Assembly (NCBI RefSeq): GCF_003261055.1
Contig: NZ_CP030073.1
Location: 2,728,001 to 2,792,000, forward strand
Direction: 5' to 3'
Length of the DNA: 64,000 nt
From: Streptomyces cadmiisoli
GTDB taxonomy: Bacteria; Actinomycetota; Actinomycetes; Streptomycetales; Streptomycetaceae
Positions within the stretch are counted from its first letter, which is position 1, and each line of letters opens with the position of its first letter. The notes below the pieces were generated by a model, which was not told the DNA's origin, did no database searches, and worked only from the letters and a program-made list of their open reading frames with translations. This document shows positions 62,078 to 64,000 of the stretch, piece by piece. Both the position numbers and the translations under genes were made by a program.

Positions 62078-62119
62078 CGCGTCCGCCATGTAGCCATACA
62101 CCCGGAAGCGCGGGAGATC

Positions 62120-62797
62120 GTGTTCGACTTTCTTTCAGACTATGACGACCCGAGCCTGCTGGGCGCCTTCTGGGTGACGGTGCAGCTCACTCTCTTCTCG
62201 GGTGTCGGCTCCCTCATCTGGGGCACTCTGCTGGCGGGCATGCGCGTCAGCCCGGTGCCCCTGATGCGTGGGTTCGCCACCGCTTATGTGAACATCGTCC
62301 GGAACATTCCCCTGACGGTCATCATCGTCTTCACCTCGCTCGGCCTCGCCGACATCTTCGGTGTGACGATGGGCGCGCCCGACAACTTCGAACTCCAGGG
62401 CTTCCGCCTCGCGGTCCTCGGACTCATCGCCTACACCGCCGCCTTCGTCTGCGAGGCGCTGCGCTCCGGCATCAACACGGTGCCCGTCGGGCAGGCCGAG
62501 GCGGCCCGTGCGATCGGACTGAACTTCACTCAGGTTCTCTCGCTCATCGTGCTGCCGCAGGCCTTCCGTTCGGTCATCGGCCCGCTGGCCAACGTGCTGA
62601 TCGCGCTCACCAAGAACACGACGGTGGCGGCCGCGATCGGTGTGGCGGAGGCCGCTCTGCTGATGAAGGAAATGATCGAGAACGAGGCTCAGACGGTGTT
62701 GATCGGCGCGATCTTCGCCTTCGGTTTCGTGGTACTGACCCTGCCCACCGGCCTGTTCCTCGGCTGGCTGAGCAAGCGACTGGCGGTGAAGCGGTGA
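62120..62797 (+). CDS. gluC: Glutamate ABC transporter permease
   Basis: This 225-residue membrane protein has about five membrane segments. The conserved permease loop is 'EALRSGINTVPVGQAEAARAIGLNFTQVLSLIVLPQAFRSVIGPLANVLIALTKNTTVAAAIG', the His/Glu/Gln-type amino acid permease signature. GTG 62120 follows GGGAG. Its stop overlaps the GTG start of gluD (GTGA), so the permeases are translationally coupled. Confidence 0.94.
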   Translation: MFDFLSDYDDPSLLGAFWVTVQLTLFSGVGSLIWGTLLAGMRVSPVPLMRGFATAYVNIVRNIPLTVIIVFTSLGLADIFGVTMGAPDNFELQGFRLAVLGLIAYTAAFVCEALRSGINTVPVGQAEAARAIGLNFTQVLSLIVLPQAFRSVIGPLANVLIALTKNTTVAAAIGVAEAALLMKEMIENEAQTVLIGAIFAFGFVVLTLPTGLFLGWLSKRLAVKR

Positions 62798-63699
62798 CCT
62801 CCGTTCTCTACGACGCCCCCGGCCCCCGGGCCAAGCGGCGCAATGTCATCCTCTCGGTGACCTTCTTCGTCCTGCTCGCCCTCCTGCTGTGGTGGGTCTG
62901 GCAGACGCTGGACGACAAGGGCCAGCTGAACTGGGCCCTGTGGAAGCCCTTCACGGAGTCCGCGGCCTGGACGACGTATCTGCTCCCCGGCCTCGCCAAC
63001 ACCCTGAAGGCCGCTGCGCTCGCCATGATCATCGCGCTGCCGCTGGGTGCCTTCCTCGGTATCTCCCGGCTCTCCGACCACCGCTGGGTGCGCGGTCCGG
63101 CCGGCGTGGTGGTCGAGTTCTTCCGGGCCATCCCGGTCCTGCTGCTGATGCTGTTCGCCAACGAGTTCTACGCCCGTTCCACGGACATCTCCAGCGCGGA
63201 ACGGCCCCTCTACGCGGTCGTCACGGGGCTCGTGCTCTACAACGCCTCCGTGCTGGCGGAGATCGTCCGGGCCGGCATCCTCGCACTGCCCAAGGGGCAG
63301 ACGGAGGCCGCCAAGGCGATCGGCCTGCGCAAGGGCCAGACGATGACCTTCGTCCTGCTGCCGCAGGCCGTCACGGCGATGCTCCCGGCCATCGTCAGCC
63401 AGCTGGTCGTGATCGTGAAGGACACCGCGCTCGGCGGTGTGCTGCTCGGCTTCACCGAGCTGCTGAACTCGCGCGGCACGCTCGCGGCCAACTACGCCAA
63501 TGTCATCCCGAGCTTCATCGTGGTGGCGATCATCTACATCGTCCTCAACTTCATCCTCACCAGCTTCGCGAGCTGGCTGGAGGGCAGGCTGCGGCGCAGC
63601 AAGCGCAGCACCGGCGCGGTACTGGGCGCCGAGGATGTAGAAGAACTGAACGCCGCCGAGGTGGGCGGCCCGCACGGGGGCGGCGCCGGCAAGATCTGA
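62794..63699 (+). CDS. gluD: Glutamate ABC transporter permease
   Basis: This 301-residue membrane protein is the second permease. It has the loop 'EIVRAGILALPKGQTEAAKAIGLRKGQTMTFVLLPQAVTAMLPAIVSQLVVIVKDTALGGVLLG' and 'GVVVEFFRAIPVLLLMLFANEFYA'. A cytoplasmic C-terminal tail of about 35 residues is Arg/Ala/Gly-rich. The start overlaps the gluC stop. A strong terminator follows 26 bp after its stop, ending the operon. Confidence 0.94.
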   Translation: MTSVLYDAPGPRAKRRNVILSVTFFVLLALLLWWVWQTLDDKGQLNWALWKPFTESAAWTTYLLPGLANTLKAAALAMIIALPLGAFLGISRLSDHRWVRGPAGVVVEFFRAIPVLLLMLFANEFYARSTDISSAERPLYAVVTGLVLYNASVLAEIVRAGILALPKGQTEAAKAIGLRKGQTMTFVLLPQAVTAMLPAIVSQLVVIVKDTALGGVLLGFTELLNSRGTLAANYANVIPSFIVVAIIYIVLNFILTSFASWLEGRLRRSKRSTGAVLGAEDVEELNAAEVGGPHGGGAGKI

Positions 63700-63724
63700 T
63701 GGTAGGTCAATAGCCTTCAGTGAC

Positions 63725-63760
63725 ACGGGGGGCAGTGGCAAGATCGCCACTGCCCCCCGT
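63725..63760 (+). terminator. gluABCD terminator
   Basis: ACGGGGGGCAGTGGC and GCCACTGCCCCCCGT are perfect 15-bp arms around AAGATC. Outer AGTG/CACT bases at 63719-63722 and 63761-63764 extend it past a 2-base bulge. Confidence 0.85.
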
Positions 63761-63876
63761 CACTTGACGCAAGCACCGGCAGTGGGTTGCATACGTTCTG
63801 TGATCGTGCACCCTGCTCCAACCTCCTGTTCACACCAGTCCGTCGAGACACCACTGCGAACGGGGAGCGGCGCGCC

Positions 63877-64000
63877 GTGGACCCGGTGATCATCGTCGGG
63901 GCGGGGCCCGTCGGGCTCACGCTCGCCCTGGCGCTGGCGCGTCAGGACGTACCGTCCGTCGTCCTGGACGAAGGACCGGGCAAGGACGAACCGCGACCGG
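63877..64000 (+). CDS. FAD-dependent oxidoreductase/monooxygenase (5' end, cut by window edge)
   Basis: The first 41 codons are visible: 'MDPVIIVGAGPVGLTLALAL' followed by 'ARQDVPSVVLDEGP'. The GxGxxG dinucleotide-binding motif and the following acidic residue at the end of strand 2 show an FAD-binding Rossmann fold of the PheA/TfdB-type hydroxylase group. GTG 63877 lies 8 bases after GGGGAG. Substrate and full length cannot be judged. Confidence 0.8.
   Translation, partial: MDPVIIVGAGPVGLTLALALARQDVPSVVLDEGPGKDEPRP

Overview
The window is a stretch of Streptomyces chromosome. The DNA is very GC-rich, genes use GTG starts freely, codons end almost always in G or C, and gene content and order match, from memory, the S. 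coelicolor A3(2) region running from about SCO5816 down to SCO5773 (recQ-like helicase, rnhB, nrdJ, nrdR, lexA, a DinG-type helicase, a siderophore cluster, hflX, rshA, dapF, miaA, miaB, a two-component pair, gluABCD). No rRNA, tRNA, CRISPR array or intact insertion sequence was seen.

Layout. 1-8.2 kb: the start of a glycogen-debranching-type protein, a DUF4192 protein, a RecQ helicase with a phosphoribosyltransferase-like tail, two poorly understood proteins and ribonuclease HII. 8.2-14.5 kb: a TetR regulator and MFS efflux pump facing each other across two near-identical 20-bp palindromes, then an ADP-ribosylglycohydrolase, a histidine phosphatase, a YdbC-like protein and a TerD protein. 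14.5-21.8 kb: DNA precursor supply and DNA damage response, with nrdR-nrdJ behind a pair of NrdR boxes, lexA behind an SOS box, and a DinG-type helicase.

21.8-26.9 kb: a compact NRPS-independent siderophore (NIS) cluster of an acyltransferase, an IucA/IucC synthetase and a protein built like a class III aminotransferase. The last has lost the catalytic lysine and three other cofactor-binding residues. This is the most unusual item in the window.

27-38 kb: an apparent alpha-glucan utilisation locus. A secreted multidomain GH87-type alpha-1,3-glucanase would cut polymer outside the cell, a lipoprotein and two permeases would import the fragments, a cytoplasmic GH13 alpha-glucosidase would finish them, and a LacI regulator behind a 20+4+20 bp perfect palindrome would control the set. 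A 27-bp element recurs upstream of both the glucanase and the transporter operon. A 15-bp tandem repeat sits between the regulator and the transporter.

38-64 kb: two tandem paralogous lipoprotein serine proteases, hflX, an M1 peptidase, a RelA/SpoT homologue with an intact hydrolase but an eroded synthetase motif, dapF, miaA, miaB, small proteins including a possible MT0933-type antitoxin, a NarL-type two-component system, a KhtTU-like antiporter pair, a MazG-like protein, an orphan TAXI binding protein tail to tail with an OmpR-type two-component system, the gluABCD glutamate importer, and the first 41 codons of an FAD-dependent oxidoreductase at the right edge.
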